DNA of 64,000 nt from Azorinus chamasolen (lineage: Eukaryota; Mollusca; Bivalvia; Cardiida; Solecurtidae). The stretch is taken from positions 33,577,876 to 33,641,875 of the forward strand of contig OY755244.1 in NCBI GenBank assembly GCA_963576725.1, given 5' to 3'. The translations under genes were made by a program, and so were the position numbers. The stretch's first letter is position 1. Every line of letters starts with the position of its first letter. Below the pieces are notes generated by a model. That model saw only the letters and a program-made list of their open reading frames with translations. It was not told the DNA's origin and made no database searches. Shown piece by piece: positions 32,679 to 43,344 of the stretch.

Positions 32679-34325
32679 ATCCCACCCACCACACCCTCCT
32701 TTATCACATTCATAGTCATAATTGGTTCTTTCAGAGTGAATGTAGATATCAATTAATAACACTCTTGTTCACACACGAGATAAACAAGAGCACTGTGTGC
32801 TGGTGCTGGTACTCGTCTGTCGAGATATCTTAAAATTTTATTTATTACGTCCATTAAGGGGCATAATTTTGATAACAAATTCTGAGCTTAGGAAATATAG
32901 TAAGTTTACAGAGTTACTTAGAAAGTTTATAAGAGTTGTGGCCCTTTGTCAGTTTGTAGCCTTTGTGATGGTAAGCAGGTGTGAGATTTCATAAGATTTG
33001 CTTAAATGTTTTTAAAACAATATCAAATGTAAGTATTTTTGTTCATCTTTTTTTTAAAATTCTGTCAAAAGTTCAGAGGTCAAGTTCAAATGTTCAAAAA
33101 TCTAACATTGATGGAAAGGCCTGGCAACAAAGGATTCAAAGTTGAAATATGAGAGCCTAGTTACAGTTTCACAATGACAAACATCAAAAATATAAAAAAA
33201 GAAAAAAGTTTCCCCAAGTCCGTAAAGGGGCATAATTCAAAAGAGAGCTGACACGGGACAGCGCATCCAACTATTCTCAGTATTGTTAGAGTAAAAATGC
33301 GTGATGGTGGACTGGAATGGTGTCCAAAAATACTAGAAAGAAGTAATCAAAGCCTTAGCAAAAAATGTCTTTGATGTTATTCAAGATGTAAGACCTCTTT
33401 ACAATCTTTAGAGAAAAGAAAAACCCAAGCTAAAAAGGCCAATACTTCTGTTAAAAATTTTGTTATGGGTTATTTTCCCAGTTTCAGGGCTTTATGTCCA
33501 GGGGTTGTATAAATAAGTGGACCTTGTTAGGGGGCTTTAACCAACAATTCTAAGTTAAAAGGGGCCATAAAACCTTAACCAAAAATTTTAATTTAAGAAG
33601 GGCCATACTTCTGTCAAAATGCTTGACAGAACTATGTACTCTTGCATACAGAGTACAGATGAAGCCTGTGATGCTGAATAGGTGTTCCAAGGCTCTAAGC
33701 TTTATCTCAAAGGGTTAAATAAATAAGTGGACTTTAACAAAAACTTTAACCAGGGATTCTGAGTTGAATTGGGCTATGGTTCTGTCGGAGTGCTTGACAG
33801 AGCTATGTGCTATTGCCTACAGATGAAGCTTGTGATGCTGAACAGATGTTCCAAGTTTCAAAGCTTTATCTCAAAAGGTTATGTAAAAAGTTGGACCTTA
33901 CTCTTTGCTTAAGAAGTTCTTACATTTTGTAAACAGATTTAACATTGAGGAACTTAAGATTCTGCCAGGATTTTGTATATAATTTCAGAATGTACACATG
34001 GAGGTCTGATGGACAGTATTTCTACCAAGCTCGGGCATCACTTCCTTTCCAAGGCCAGCGCTGACAATGCAATTCCATGGATTAGGACCATACAGAAAAC
34101 AGAATTATTCTAACATTGATTGATCTGAGCTTTTTAAGTATTTGTTCGTGGAAAGCAGAGAAATAGTTTAATTAGCTGCCTAAGACATAAAGAACTTATA
34201 AACATTCATACTTGGCTGAAGTTTTCAAGAACAAGAAGTGACTTTATACTATAGACGCATTACCTACAAGGCTGAACTCGAATAAATAGTCTAATATTTA
34301 ATTTTTCATATTGTCGTGTCGGAAA
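32679..34325. other. Sequence between A2 and B2, probable nested insertions
   Basis: Includes a pearl-like head AAACAAGAGCACTGTGTGCT at 32783, and decayed core units from about 33595 (GGGCCATACTTCTGTCAAA, TGCTTGACAGAACTATG, AAGCTTTATCTCAAA). The last kind recurs at 45620. No gene. Confidence 0.55.
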
Positions 34326-35284
34326 TTCTAGTGAAGCTTTGGCCTGCTGAAGGGAGGTAACCCATTATAATAAAGTTCCATAACAATTTCATGCTAATAA
34401 TAATTTGCCTTTCCTTGATAGAGGGAATAACAAACCATCTCAAGGAGCTGCACGGCAAATTGGTGATAGCAAAATTTCATGGCTGCATAGTCTGCCTTCC
34501 TAGATGGAGGGAATTGCATAACGGTTGCTACGTATAATGGTTGCATACAATATATACGTTTGGTTGCATGGTTGCAGGTTGCAATTAGGAGGCAGGGTGT
34601 TCTTGTCCTTACTTTTAGTGTGCATGCACCCGCGTACCCTCCTAATGTTGGTTGCTGAATATGATGCTTGCATACAGTAGATACGTTTGTTTGCAAAATG
34701 AAAATCAAGGTAACGGTTGCTAAGTCTGATGGTTGCATACAGTATTTACGTTTGGTTGCATGGTTGCAATTAGGAGGCAGGGTGTTCTTGTCCTTACTTT
34801 TAGTGTGCAGGCACCTGCGTACCCTCCTAATGTTGGTTGCTGAATATGATGGTTGCAAGCAGTTTAAACGTTTGCAAAATGAAAATCAAGGTAACCGTTG
34901 CCTAGTCTGATGGTTGCATACAGTATATATACGTTGGTTGCATGGTTGCAATTAGGAGGCAGGGTGTTTGTGTGCAGGCACCTGCGTACCCTCCTAATGT
35001 GTGTAAACTTTACGCATGACTGGTGGTGAAAGACAAACGTGCTTGCAGCAGTTAATAGTATACCAGTAATACTGTACTGAATAATTGTCTCTTCAGGTAA
35101 CCTCCTTTCCGTGGCCAAAGCTTTGCTAAATATAGTCTGACTTGGACTTAACCAGGCAGACTCTTTCCGTCACGGCCAAAACTTCCCATCCAATATGTTG
35201 ATATAATAAGAAGTGTAAAATAAAGAAATAATCAATACCTAGTATATAGATGTTTGTGTTTGTATAATGGTCATCTTAAAATAA
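34326..35284. repeat. Split repeat B2
   Basis: Matches B1 base for base over almost all its length. Ends CATCTTAAAATAA, directly followed by the resumed P-D end. Confidence 0.9.
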
Positions 35285-35308
35285 TTTATCTGTTGCTCTC
35301 TATACTCA
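35285..35308. mobile_element. P-D element, right end resumed
   Basis: TTTATCTGTTGCTCTC matches the right end of other P-D copies and completes the part at 28672-28867. Confidence 0.75.
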
Positions 35309-35728
35309 TTAATCCTTTTCGTGCTGGAAGAATTATGTCTGCCAAAACTCTGATCTGTTGCATTTTTTACTCACTTCTGATTCATACAGGCGTTTGAGAA
35401 ACTGTTGATCAAGTGTCAAACAGCTTGGATCCTGATGAGACGTCAAGTTACTCGGCATTCCATCTACAGTAAAACATCTCTATAATGACCACTAAATTGT
35501 GTTGATTAGTTGGTATTGTTGGCCGGTGGTTGCTTAAAGCAAGGTGAAAGTAAAACAGAACACTCCTATAGGAGCGTTCTGTTTTACTTTCACCTTGCTT
35601 TAAGCATCCACCTGCCTTTAACACAAGATACTTGATGTAATTTAGTGGTCGTTATAGAGAGGTTTTACTCTAGATCCAAGCTGTTTGCAAATGTGGGTCA
35701 GGTCACGCTTAGCACGATAAAGGGTTAA
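35309..35728. mobile_element. P-G element split by a P-F insertion
   Basis: TTAATCCTTTTCGTGCTGG to TTAGCACGATAAAGGGTTAA with CAGCTTGGATCCTGATGAG. The P-F element at 35467-35670, flanked by TA, interrupts it. Confidence 0.78.
35467..35670. mobile_element. P-F MITE with TA target duplication
   Basis: Terminal inverted repeats of about 30 bp (CAGTAAAACATCTCTATAAT and ATTATAGAGAGG-like complement at 35651-35670) flanked by TA at 35465 and 35671. Near-perfect central hairpin GCTTAAAGCAAGGTGAAAGT with tip ACTCCTATAGGAGC. Confidence 0.9.
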
Positions 35729-35976
35729 CCCTTTCCTTCATACAAACGTGTTTTCACGCATCTGCAAACAGAGTAGACCCAGATCAGACGACTCCTATAG
35801 GAGCCGTCTGATCAGGGTCTGCTCTGTTTGCTAATGGAATTTGATAGATACGTTTCTATACTTTCTAAAATGGCTACCATGTTCCAACATCCATATTTTG
35901 TTTTAACTAGTTTTTACATGAATATTCAATAGGTACTGAAATTTGGAACAAACTTAGAACAGGGAAAGGGTTCACA
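35725..35976. mobile_element. P-A palindromic element
   Basis: TTAACCCTTTCCTTCATAC to ACAGGGAAAGGGTTCAC; hairpin GAGTAGACCCAGATCAGACG, tip CTCCTATAGGAGC. Shares the left TTAA with P-G. Confidence 0.88.
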
Positions 35977-36150
35977 AGGTATTTTTTATCATGGTAGAAA
36001 CTGTAGAATCAGATCTACATGTATATTACTTTACTAGCAAACAGAGCAGACTTTGATAAGATGCCTTCTACAGGGGACAGCTGATCTGAGTAATTTCTGT
36101 TTGCAAAGATGTGAAAAGAAACGAATCAAAAGACGTAGTCATTACTTTAC
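35977..36150. repeat. P-A right-half remnant
   Basis: CATGGTAGAAACTGTAGAAT, then AGCAAACAGAGCAGACTTTG and a broken second arm ATTTCTGTTTGCAAAG near 36090-36108; no terminal GGGTTAA. Confidence 0.6.
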
Positions 36151-37839
36151 CTGGGTTAGTTCCACTGTCCACAGCATCGACTATAACTGTCAAAGGATTA
36201 GTAACAGATTCCATATCCAAATTTCCAGCCACTGTAACCTCTCCGGTGGTTGGGACAATCGCAAAGGTTGTAGCATATCCTGCTGGTGTTGATGATATGG
36301 AATACACTATGACGCCATCATCGCCACTGTCTGCATCTGTGGCATCAACATCAACAATGGTTGTGCCGGTGGCTGAATTCTCAGCAATACTGACAGCTTG
36401 ACTTGCAGCAGACAGCACTGGTATGTGCTCATTGTAATTTGTAATGCTGACATGAATAGTGGCTGTACCAGTGTTGCCCCCTAGGTCTGCTGCGTAAACA
36501 ACAAGGGCGTAGCTTGTAGTACCTGATTCATAGTCCTGATTCTGAGTTTGAATCACTATGTCACCATTAGTATTAACTTGGAAGATGGTGAAGTCATTGG
36601 CCAGTGAGTATGTTGGAGTAGTGCCTTCACTGTCGGTAGCTGCAACAGTCACCACAACTGTTCCAGCAGCATCGTTTTCAGACACTTGTGCTGTGTACAC
36701 GCCAGGATTGAAAATAGGTGTAATGTCATCGTTGTCAGAGATTGTGACAGTAGCAGTGACTGTTGCAGTGCGAGCGTTAGGACTGGTGCCATCATCAGCT
36801 GCCAGGACAATCAGCTCGTATTCTTTAGGTGGGCCCAGTGTGTCATAGTCAATGGTTGAAGTGGTAATAATCTCCCCATTTGTTCCATCAATAGCAAACA
36901 CAAGACTGGCTGGACTGATGGTGTATGTGACAGAATTACTGGTGTCGGCATCTGTCGCAGTCACAGTGAGCACAGTCACGCCTATGACAGTTGTTTCTGA
37001 TATTGTTGTAGCATAGCTGACTGGGTTAAAGACTGGATCGGCTTCATTATAATCTGTAACAGTCACCTGAACGGTAGCTGTAGTAGACAGAGAACCATCA
37101 CTGGCTGAAACCAGTATACTATATGAAGTGACCATTTCGTAATCAAGTGCAGTTCCAAGAGTTATTTCCCCTGTATTTGTGTCAACTGCAAATGTTCCAT
37201 CTGAAGCGGCTCCATTTACTGAAGAAATTGAATATGTTAGTGGAGCTGAGTCAACATCATTACATGTTTGAGAAGCAATACTGGTAGATGCTGCTGTTGT
37301 TACTTCTTCAAAGGAAACGGTCTGTAAACTTGGGTTGCATACTGGTGATACGTCATTGACATCAGTCACAGAAATTGTCACAGTCGTAGTTGCTGACCTT
37401 GATGGTGCACCGGAATCTTGAGCAACAACATCAAAAGTATGGGTAGTGGCTGCCTCATAGTCCAGGCTCTGCTTAACGAATATTTCACCCGTTTCGGTGT
37501 TCAATAAGAAGTTTGCATTTGTCGTCATAGAGTAAAACACGTCACCATCATCACCATCATCGCTGTCTGTGGTAGCAACCTGGACAAGGCTTAGACCAAC
37601 AGCAGCATTTTCCGCAGCACTGGCGCTAAACCCACTGTTTGTGAAAACTGGGTCAAATTCATTGACTGAGGTGACAATGACTGTCACAGCGGTAGTTCCT
37701 GTCAGAGCTCCTGCCCCTCCACTACTGTCATACGCCTCTATGGATAGAGTGTACGATGTAGCTGATTCAAAGTCAAGGGAAGAGGTTGTTGAGAGAACAC
37801 CAGTGCCAGAGGCTATACTGAACACTCCTGAGTCTCCAC
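36151..37839 (-). CDS. Largest cadherin exon, five linkers (module copy 1, first exon)
   Basis: Exon of 1689 nt (563 codons), phase 1 at both ends; acceptor ATTTTCAG at 37840 and donor GTAAAG at 36150. It starts GDSGVFSIASGTG, then linkers TSVNEFDPVF, TDVNDVSPVC, TDYNEADPVF, SDNDDITPIF and TNYNEHIPVL, and ends VDAVDSGTNP. The first complete repeat is an extra domain not found in the other two large exons. The rest follow the same order (Cys-type, ETT, FNPxVY, DSG). No internal stop. Confidence 0.97.
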
Positions 37840-38170
37840 CTGAAAATATTGGGTGAACTATTTAAACCAAATATTATGTTAAACACACAGAAAACTAGAA
37901 TAAATGCAGAAATTTTATATGAAGCCTTTATTCCATAAATACACCTTTCTTAGCCTTTGTAAGCAGAGTAGTCCCCGATCAGACAGCTCCCATAGGAGCT
38001 GTCTAATCAGGGTCTGCTCTGTTTGCTTACGAAATAATATAGATATGATTCTACAGTTTTTGCCACCAGCAACAAATCCAGTTTTCACATGTACTGTATT
38101 AACAACCAATTTAATTAATAAACATGATGTCATTATTTCTTACATAAATATTCATGGAGTAAAAGGTTAA
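37840..38170. mobile_element. P-A palindromic element in intron
   Basis: From about 37925 (CTTTATTCCATAAATAC) to ATGGAGTAAAAGGTTAA; hairpin GAGTAGTCCCCGATCAGACA, tip GCTCCCATAGGAGC. The first 80 bp of the stretch are plain intron. Confidence 0.8.
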
Positions 38171-39472
38171 CAGTAATTTTTTTTTGAGATACATGCTTAT
38201 TCCAGGGTTTTCCCTGACCCCCTTTTTCTATTGAAATGTCCCTTAGATTTTACAAATGACCCTCAAAATTAAGAGGGTCTGTTCTTTACTTTATAGAGAG
38301 GGGGTCAAGAGGACCCTCAAATTGGTCTTTTTGAAGGGGTCAAGGCAAAACCTTGTTATTCTATGAGAATTTTCAAGTCCTGGCTTAAATTCTATGAATT
38401 GTTATTCACAAATATTGGGGTTAATCAAAATACCGATAATCCGAAAATTCAAGCATATGTGCTAGTCCCCTTGATCATTATGGTTCCTTATATTCATTGC
38501 CAGTGAGGTATTATATGCACTAAAACAGGCAAAGAGCTATGAAAGTAAGGAATAAGAAGTTTGACATATTTGAATGTGAAGCTAGCAAAATAAAGCACCA
38601 TTGCCACTTGTTGATTTACCCATTGCAATTGCATGTTTAAAGTATCAAACATACATGTATGCATTTAATTACACAACAAAATTATACTCAAACTTTGCTT
38701 GTGTTCACTAACATTACATATGGGATATACAGATTGAATTTTATGAATTCTTCCTGCCATCAGCAAAAAAAGTAAAACAAGCAAATTTGCTGAATTGATA
38801 TCCCCGCTAAAATCAAGCTCTGACCTCAGTATTTAAGTGAGTTGTTGACAAAAGTGCCGTAACTTTGGTATTCCATGATAAATGTGAGTGATACTTGCAA
38901 GGCCGTATTTACTGGCACTAATGCTACTTAACATTTACATAAAGTTTCATTGAAAAATTCTAAATATTTTCTGAGATATGGCTTCAGACAGACAAAAATG
39001 CTATTATATTTCATAAACAAAGGGCCATACAACTCTAGTATTCCAAGGTCGATATACATATGAAACTTGCAGAGCCGCATGTCCTTATGCTACTTAACAT
39101 TTACACAAAGTTTAATTGAAAAACTCTATACAACTTCTGAGAAATTGCTCCGGACACGCAAAAATGTTATATCTTTGGCAAACAAAGGGCCATAACTCCT
39201 GTGTTCGAAGGTCAATGTAAGTGATACTTACAAGCTCACATACTATTATGGTATTAAATATTTACCCAAAGTCTGAATGAAAAACTGCAAACCATTTCAG
39301 AGATATCACTCCAGGATACACATACACCTCAAAAACAATATCCCTCCACCTTCAGCAGGGGATAACAATGCTCTTGGAAAATGACAATCAAATGCTCTCG
39401 GATTGTGAGGTGCACTGTGATAATTTGAGGTAGTTGTTAATATCGGTTGGTCCTTGAAATATTGCCAACATA
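38171..39472. other. Intron with decayed pearl-like core
   Basis: 38200-38350 has CCAGGGTTTTCCCTGACC and repeated AGAGGGTC or GAGGGGGTC. 38820-39360 has three diverged units with AGGGCCATAACTC, CATTTACACAAAGTTT and TTCTGAGAAAT, ending CTCCACCTTCAGCAGGGGAT. No exon. Confidence 0.55.
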
Positions 39473-39594
39473 TAGTAAAACCCCTCTAAACAGGACATTC
39501 AATTGCGTATACATTGTCGGTCTTGGAGACAAGTGGCAGCTTAATGCAGGGTGAAAGTCATGCAGAAAGCTCCTCTAGGAGCTTTCTGCATGAC
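39473..39594. mobile_element. P-F element, left part
   Basis: TAGTAAAACCCCTCTAAA, GGAGACAAGTGGCAGCTTAA and hairpin AAGTCATGCAGAAAGCTCC with tip GCTCCTCTAGGAGC. Truncated inside the right arm at GCATGACC. Confidence 0.75.
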
Positions 39595-40540
39595 CAGGGT
39601 CCATACAGACCTTTGACACTCAAATTCCATGATATTTCCATGATTTTTCCATGACAAAAACATATTTTCCATGATATATGATATATGCCTCTGGCAATGA
39701 TTTTAAGCTTGTAAACTGAATTCTGTGTTACAAATGAATGTTAAACAGCAAGAACAATTTTTTATTTGTGTTTATGTAGGTATAGCGACTGCGAATACGC
39801 CAGTTTCATTTTTTTTATCTGTTGCCTCTTTTCCTTAGCTGTTCTTCAGTCTTTGTACAGTTTGTTGTACAGATTAGGGATTATATCGACACATTCCTTT
39901 GCCAGGCCGCAAAATTTTCATGCTTTGTTGACCTCGACAAATCAGCGGTGCATTCATTAGTGGCAACCGTATGCAACCAGTGTTTAGCTACAAGGCCGAG
40001 GGAATCACATAATCTTACAATGTGTTACATTCTCTTGGTGTGTATAAAACAAAGCATACAGACAAGTGGACAATGGTTAAGTCCCTGGTTGCAACCGGTT
40101 TCTCACGTAAGCCATCTCCGAACGCAAGGCAGATTTTGACCATGCGATAAACAATGAACTAACGAAAAGTGCAGAGGACTTCTGAAAATTAAGCCGGCGC
40201 ACCGGAAATCCATTTTCGGACCAATGACTGTTCGCCACAGGTGTCATAGTAGAAAATTCATGTTACTCTTTTACTACTTTTCCATTTAGAACTGTGATAT
40301 TTGGTACATAGCATCATCTGGTGGACCTTTACCAAGATTGTTCAAATTAAGCCCCTAGGATCAAAATTGGCTCTGCCCTGGGGGTCCCAAGTTTTACTGA
40401 AAGCTTTAAAATTATTCTTGTCAAAAATTGTTAGGCCTAGGGCTACCAAATTTAGAATGTAGAATGATCTAGTGGTCTTCTATATAAATTGTTCAAATGT
40501 TGCCCTTGGGGTAAAAAATGACCCAACCCTTGGTCACACG
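39595..40540. other. Intron, TTTCCATGA-motif and pearl-like remnants
   Basis: 39620-39680 has repeated TTTCCATGA. 40262-40530 has CTGGTGGACCTTTACCAAGA and CTGCCCTGGGGGTCCCAAG, as in the core of the GAGGGCC family. Plus-strand open frames at 39766-40139 overlap each other, show no domain and are not called. Confidence 0.5.
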
Positions 40541-40697
40541 CTTTACATTGTCAGTCTTGGAGACAAGTGGCAGCTTAATGCAGGGTGAAAGTCATAGGAG
40601 CTTTCTGCACGACTTTTACCCTGCATTAAACAGCCACTTGACAAAATGTATCTACATTATTTTTTACTAGAATTCTGGTTCAGAGGGATTTTACTGT
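40541..40697. mobile_element. P-F element, second copy
   Basis: GGAGACAAGTGGCAGCTTAA, hairpin with a deleted left tip (AAGTCATAGGAGCTTTC), and right terminus TTCAGAGGGATTTTACTG. It ends 17 bp from the splice donor of the exon at 40714. Confidence 0.75.
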
Positions 40698-40713
40698 ACT
40701 GTATTGAACTTAC

Positions 40714-40823
40714 TTGCGATAACATAAGTCACTGTGCCATAATTGCTTGTAGCCGGGTCATCCAGGTCTGTAGCTGTTACTGTCAAAACAGATCCAATTG
40801 CTGTGTTCTCTTCCACAGAGGCA
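40714..40823 (-). CDS. Cadherin exon, phase 2 to phase 1
   Basis: A 110-nt exon; acceptor CTGTTTCAG at 40824 and donor GTAAGT at 40713. It encodes ASVEENTAIGSVLTVTATDL, DDPATSNYGTVTYVIA. It is the only exon here with a phase 2 entry, and that matches the phase 2 exit of the exon at 42322-42625 (joined codon AGT, S). Too short to appear as a long open frame; found by phase and family pattern. Confidence 0.92.
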
Positions 40824-40863
40824 CTGAAACAGAAGCAATATCCCTCCTACCTACCAATACTGC

Positions 40864-41094
40864 TTAACCAATTCCCTCATATTGACGCCTTTTGACGCCT
40901 CAGCAATAAGTCAACTGTTGAAACCATTGTGATAAATAGAGCATTTGCTCCTATTGGAGCAAATGCTCTATTTATCACAATGGTTTCAAACTACAAAATC
41001 CTAAAAAACTTCCTTATCTCTAGTTAATGCTCCTTTTCGGTAGATTTATTCAAAGTGGTTGGACCTAAAAATATCCTATGAGGTAATAGGTTAA
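40864..41094. mobile_element. P-B palindromic TTAA element
   Basis: TTAACCAATTCCCTCATATT to GAGGTAATAGGTTAA; perfect stem, tip GCTCCTATTGGAGC. It lies 40 bp from the acceptor of the exon at 40714-40823. Confidence 0.9.
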
Positions 41095-41250
41095 GGTGCT
41101 GATCGAACTACAAAAAAACAACAAAAAAATATCATTTTTTAATTTTTATATTAATGATTAGTCAATAATCTCTTCTACCCATTGCATAATACCACTTGAT
41201 ATACTGCAGAAGCCGTGTAAATCCCCTTTTCTTTAATACCACCTAGCATT

Positions 41251-41395
41251 CAACTCTTTCCTTCATATAAACATAATTTCACACAATTGCAAACAGAATA
41301 GACCCAGATCAGACAGCTCCTATAGGAGTCGTCTGATCAGGGTCTGCTCTGTTTGCTAGGGGAATTTGAAAGATGTTTCTTTAGGGGTAGAGTAA
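41251..41395. repeat. P-A element, left half
   Basis: CAACTCTTTCCTTCATATA, hairpin GAATAGACCCAGATCAGACA with tip GCTCCTATAGGAGT; breaks after GATGTTTCTTTA. Confidence 0.75.
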
Positions 41396-41668
41396 CAATA
41401 GGTGGTTATTCACCCTTGTTTTCAGCTCGGTAGCCTCAAAACTATGTAGGTCACATGACTAGGTAAGTTTTCAAATGAGTGGTTTAAGAAAAACTGGCAA
41501 TAAAATCAGCTTTTTTAATTGATCGGGTGGAAGAAAGGGGGAGCAGCTTTGTGAGAAACATCACTCATATAAGCTCTCCATTGGATATAATGTGATAGAA
41601 AGTATAAATAATTATAAGATTACACACACAATGGAGATTCGTCTATTGTTTTTTATGTTTTTCACAAA
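41396..41668. other. Intron sequence, no repeat recognised
   Basis: Nothing assigned. Confidence 0.45.
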
Positions 41669-41919
41669 TTTAACCCTTTCCCTGTTTTATATTTATTCCA
41701 AATTTCAGTACCTACTTAATATTCATTAACAAAATAGTTATAATTAAAGATGGAAGGTGCAACATTGTAGACATTTTAGAAAGCAAAGAAACTGATCTAT
41801 CAAATTCTATTAGCAAACAGATCAGACCCTGATCAGATGACTCCTCCAGGAGCCGTCTGGTCAGGGTCTACTCTGTTTGCAAATGCTTGAAAACACGTTT
41901 ATATGAGGGAAAGGGTTAA
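41669..41919. mobile_element. P-A palindromic TTAA element
   Basis: TTAACCCTTTCCCTG to GAGGGAAAGGGTTAA; hairpin AGATCAGACCCTGATCAGAT, tip CTCCTCCAGGAGC. Confidence 0.9.
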
Positions 41920-42020
41920 AGGTTTCGACTTTTTCAGGCAAACACAATTTCTATAATTTGTGTTAAAATAAATTAATGTAAGTAACCATCTTGGTTTAGG
42001 AAATATGACTTTTGGTAGTA

Positions 42021-42163
42021 TTATGGAGCAGATGCTCTATTTATCACAATGGTTTCAAAACAACACAATTCTAAACTTTTCCTTTTCTCTAGTAATTGCT
42101 CTTTTTTGGTAGATATATTCAAAGAGGTGGAGTCTAAAAATTCTTATGAAGGAATTGGTTAAA
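42021..42163. repeat. P-B element, right half
   Basis: GGAGCAGATGCTCTATTTAT through GAAGGAATTGGTTAA. The left half is missing. Its last bases (GGTTAA) form the start of the adjacent 48-bp repeat, so the tandem repeat may have grown from the element border. Confidence 0.75.
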
Positions 42164-42348
42164 CCAGTCTGACAAACCTGTAAGGTGTTGGGTTGAATAC
42201 TGATGGTTAAACCAGTCTGACAAACCTGTAAGATGTTGGGTTGAACACTGGTGGTTAAACCAGTCTGACAAACCTGTAAGATGTTGGGTTGAACACTGAT
42301 GGTTAAACCAGTCTGACAAACCTGTAAGATGTTGGGTTGAACACTGGT
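42157..42348 (-). repeat. 48-bp tandem repeat, four copies, spanning an exon-intron border
   Basis: Units at 42157-42204, 42205-42252, 42253-42300 and 42301-42348. On the minus strand each unit is the last 27 nt of the exon (CAACCCAACATCTTACAG) plus 21 nt of intron (GTTTGTCAGACTGGTTTAAC). This gives four identical splice donors 48 nt apart. Only the first keeps the frame; use of any later one reads GTTTGTCAGACTGGTTTAA and stops. The 74-codon open frame over the repeat is in another frame. Confidence 0.95.
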
Positions 42349-42625
42349 GTATTATCATTCACATCTGTGACTGTAATGGCGATCGTGGCTGTTGCAGAGT
42401 TTGTGCCGTCTGTTGCCCTCACCAAAATATTGTATGACGGATTTGTTTCCCTGTCCAGGCTAGCTGCTAGTAGAACCAATCCTGATGACTGATCCAGGGT
42501 AAAGTCAGTCTGTGTGGCCACCCACTCATATGTAATGCTCGCATCGGAGTCTCCGTCTGTGGCTGTAACGGTCTCAATAGTGGTTCCTGGGCTTATGTTT
42601 TCAGCATGACTCACAGAATACGTAG
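42322..42625 (-). CDS. Cadherin exon, 304 nt, phase 1 to phase 2
   Basis: Acceptor TTTCTTAAG at 42626 and donor GTTTGT at 42321, an unusual but phase-consistent donor. It encodes TYSVSHAENISPGTTIETVT, ATDGDSDASITYEW, the LDRE motif, ILVRATDG and the linker TDVNDNTPVFNPTSY. The donor lies in the first copy of a four-copy 48-bp repeat. Joining to 40714-40823 gives NPTSYSASVEEN, a normal repeat start. Confidence 0.93.
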
Positions 42626-42750
42626 CTTAAGAAAAGAAAAGTAAGCTTCAATATATCACAAGAATCGGTTCATTATAACCAGTTCAGAATCATTACAGAT
42701 AGCAATGACAAACCATCACATCTGCCTCTTCATCTTGGGTGTGATTTAGG

Positions 42751-42958
42751 TTAACCCTTAATCCATGAATATTCATGTAAAAAATAATGACATAATGAAT
42801 ATTCATTAGATTAGTTGTTGCAATAATACATGGACACAGGAATTTTGGGCCATGGCAGACGCAGACCCTGATCAGACGGCTCCTACAGGAGCCATCTGAT
42901 CCTGGTCTACTCTGTTTGCAAAGGCGTAGAAAGGCGTATTTATGGAGTAAAGGGTTAA
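42751..42958. mobile_element. P-A palindromic TTAA element
   Basis: TTAACCCTTAATCCATG to ATGGAGTAAAGGGTTAA; tip GCTCCTACAGGAGC. Confidence 0.88.
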
Positions 42959-43344
42959 GAGGCAAAATGCTTTAAAATGGATGGACACCTGCTTGAAGAT
43001 GTCTGTGAAGATCTGCTTTAGAACTTCTTGAGCCAACCCTTAAAGACTCTAACTCAAACTCTTGTACAGATGTGCGTGCATCACACATTGTCAAGACTGT
43101 TCATGCTATTTTCTAGCTAATTCAAAGGCCATAACAAGCGTGTAACTAGGCTTTAGAAAAACAACAACAACACACATTTCAAATGCTAACTGATATTTCA
43201 TATTACTGGGTGTCACATCTGTTTTTAAAGGTCATCACTGTTTTGCCCAATAGATCACAATTAAAATAACTTTGTGCTAAGTCCTCCATATCATGTTTTG
43301 GGTGTTTTGTACCTGGATACAAAAGAAAGTATATTGGAAAGTAG
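42959..43344. other. Intron sequence, no repeat recognised
   Basis: Nothing assigned. Confidence 0.45.

Larger units (their letters stand above)
28868..35284. mobile_element. Split-direct-repeat element (PAT/Ngaro-like, DIRS group), decayed
   Basis: The order is A1 (28868-29228), internal region, B1 (31359-32317), A2 (32318-32678), extra sequence, B2 (34326-35284). A1/A2 are near-identical 361-bp copies; B1/B2 are near-identical 959-bp copies offset by exactly 2967 bp. B1 and A2 are contiguous. The known layout of PAT and Ngaro tyrosine-recombinase retrotransposons is A1-ORFs-B1A2B2. The internal region holds only a broken gag-like frame; no reverse transcriptase or recombinase was recognised, so it is a non-autonomous or deleted copy. 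Sequence at 32679-34325, between A2 and B2, is best explained as later insertions. The whole unit interrupts a P-D element. Confidence 0.72.

Noticed and set aside
31427..35118. Paired identical frames (154, 84 and 80 codons) suggesting a duplicated gene
   Set aside because: They lie wholly inside B1 and B2 of the split-repeat element, on both strands at once, with no recognisable domain. Identity is explained by repeat copying.
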